Shown here: piece after piece, positions 6,436-6,946 of the stretch
Position numbering within the stretch: the stretch's first letter is position 1
Layout of the letters: every line of letters begins with the position of its first letter
DNA from: Bacteroidota bacterium
Lineage (GTDB): Bacteria; Bacteroidota; Bacteroidia; Flavobacteriales; Flavobacteriaceae
Length of the DNA: 6,946 bases
Reading direction: 5' to 3'
Assembly (NCBI GenBank): GCA_023393485.1
Contig: JAEWLD010000045.1
Span: forward strand, 1 to 6,946
The notes under the pieces: generated by a model
What the model was told of the DNA's origin: nothing
Database searches by the model: none
The model's input: the letters and a program-made list of their open reading frames with translations, nothing else
Position numbers and translations under genes: made by a program

Positions 6436-6946
6436 ATGAATAAATACAGCAAACGCAGAGAAGCGCTCTTATACCACGCCAAACCGATTCCGGGTAAAAT
6501 TCAGGTTGTACCGACTAAAAAATACGCTACGCAACGGGATCTATCTTTGGCCTATTCGCCGGGCGTCGCCGAACCTTGCCTCGAAATCGCAAAAGACGTC
6601 AACAACGTTTACAAATACACATCAAAAGGAAATCTCGTCGCTGTAATCTCAAACGGGACGGCGGTTCTCGGGCTTGGTGACATCGGCCCCGAAGCTTCAA
6701 AACCCGTGATGGAAGGCAAGGCTTTGCTATTTAAGATTTTTGCGGGCATCGATGTATTCGACATTGAGATCGACACCAAAGACATTGAAGGTTTTATCCA
6801 AACCGTAAAAAATATCGCGCCGACTTTTGGAGGCATCAACCTCGAAGACATCAAAGCGCCCGAATCATTTGAAATCGAAAGAAGGCTGGTTGAAGAGCTC
6901 AACATTCCGGTCATGCACGACGACCAGCACGGCACCGCAATCATTT
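6436..6946 (+). CDS. maeB: NADP-dependent malic enzyme (3' end cut by window edge)
   Basis: Oxidative decarboxylation of malate to pyruvate with NADPH production, in the cytoplasm. The first 170 residues are present and the frame is open to the window edge. Visible: [17 protein letters not shown] (6-22); the catalytic Tyr40 in AYSPGVAEP (39-47); [18 protein letters not shown] (68-85); the catalytic Lys95 in MEGKALLFK (92-100); Glu137 and Asp138 in GGINLEDI, and Asp163 in HDDQHGTA (161-168), the metal ligands. These cover the N-terminal malic domain and the start of the NAD(P)-binding domain. Family members of this type are about 760 residues with a phosphotransacetylase-like C-terminal domain, which would lie beyond the window. 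The start at 6436 gives the family's usual N-terminus and follows an A-run. Confidence 0.96.
   Translation, partial: MNKYSKRREALLYHAKPIPGKIQVVPTKKYATQRDLSLAYSPGVAEPCLEIAKDVNNVYKYTSKGNLVAVISNGTAVLGLGDIGPEASKPVMEGKALLFKIFAGIDVFDIEIDTKDIEGFIQTVKNIAPTFGGINLEDIKAPESFEIERRLVEELNIPVMHDDQHGTAII

Noticed and set aside
6609..6944. Minus-strand open frame of 111 residues at the window end
   Set aside because: It is antisense to malic enzyme, whose catalytic Lys95 and metal ligands are clear on the + strand.

Overview
The window reads as a chromosomal, housekeeping-type segment from a Bacteroidota bacterium, most likely of the family Flavobacteriaceae (Flavobacterium or a close relative). The main reasons are the proteins for cytochrome oxidase subunit I, RuvB, QueG and malic enzyme, which I recognise as flavobacterial in wording; the TAnnTTTG-type -7 promoter boxes; and the lack of clear Shine-Dalgarno sites with A-rich start contexts. 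GC content looks to be in the mid-40s per cent from a few lines counted by eye, which is high for Flavobacterium. All genes are on the + strand, and none of the minus-strand open frames looks real.

Layout. Bases 1-1632 hold most of ctaD (cytochrome c oxidase subunit I), cut at its 5' end by the window edge and closed by a strong intrinsic terminator at 1636-1668. A 129-base gap follows. It contains a perfect 16-bp inverted repeat (1721-1753) just upstream of a small gene (1762-2280) that fuses a YjdI-like iron-sulfur domain to a YjdJ-like GNAT acetyltransferase domain. Next comes a tight four-gene run: ruvB (2322-3344), a family-2 glycosyltransferase (3347-4069), a polytopic membrane glycosyltransferase candidate (4069-5325) and queG (5328-6251). 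The junctions are +2 bases, a 1-base overlap and +2 bases, so the four are probably one operon, driven by a -7 box that almost abuts the ruvB start codon. A 184-base gap (6252-6435) holds a 9-bp hairpin, a GC-rich stretch that can fold, and a promoter-like box. The window ends inside maeB (NADP-type malic enzyme, first 170 codons).

How the genes fit together. ctaD is aerobic respiration, ruvB Holliday-junction branch migration, queG the last step of queuosine synthesis for tRNA, and maeB pyruvate/NADPH supply from malate. These are core functions. The accessory part is the glycosyltransferase pair between ruvB and queG. The soluble GT2 resembles polyprenyl-phosphate sugar synthases and the next gene resembles GT-C enzymes that use such lipid-linked sugars, so the pair could form a small route adding a sugar to a periplasmic or envelope acceptor. 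I see no CRISPR array, transposase, phage gene, tRNA or rRNA, and no clear sign of a novel defence or mobile system. The most interesting items are the glycosyltransferase pair, the YjdI-YjdJ fusion, the near-leaderless ruvB transcript and the two palindromic intergenic elements.
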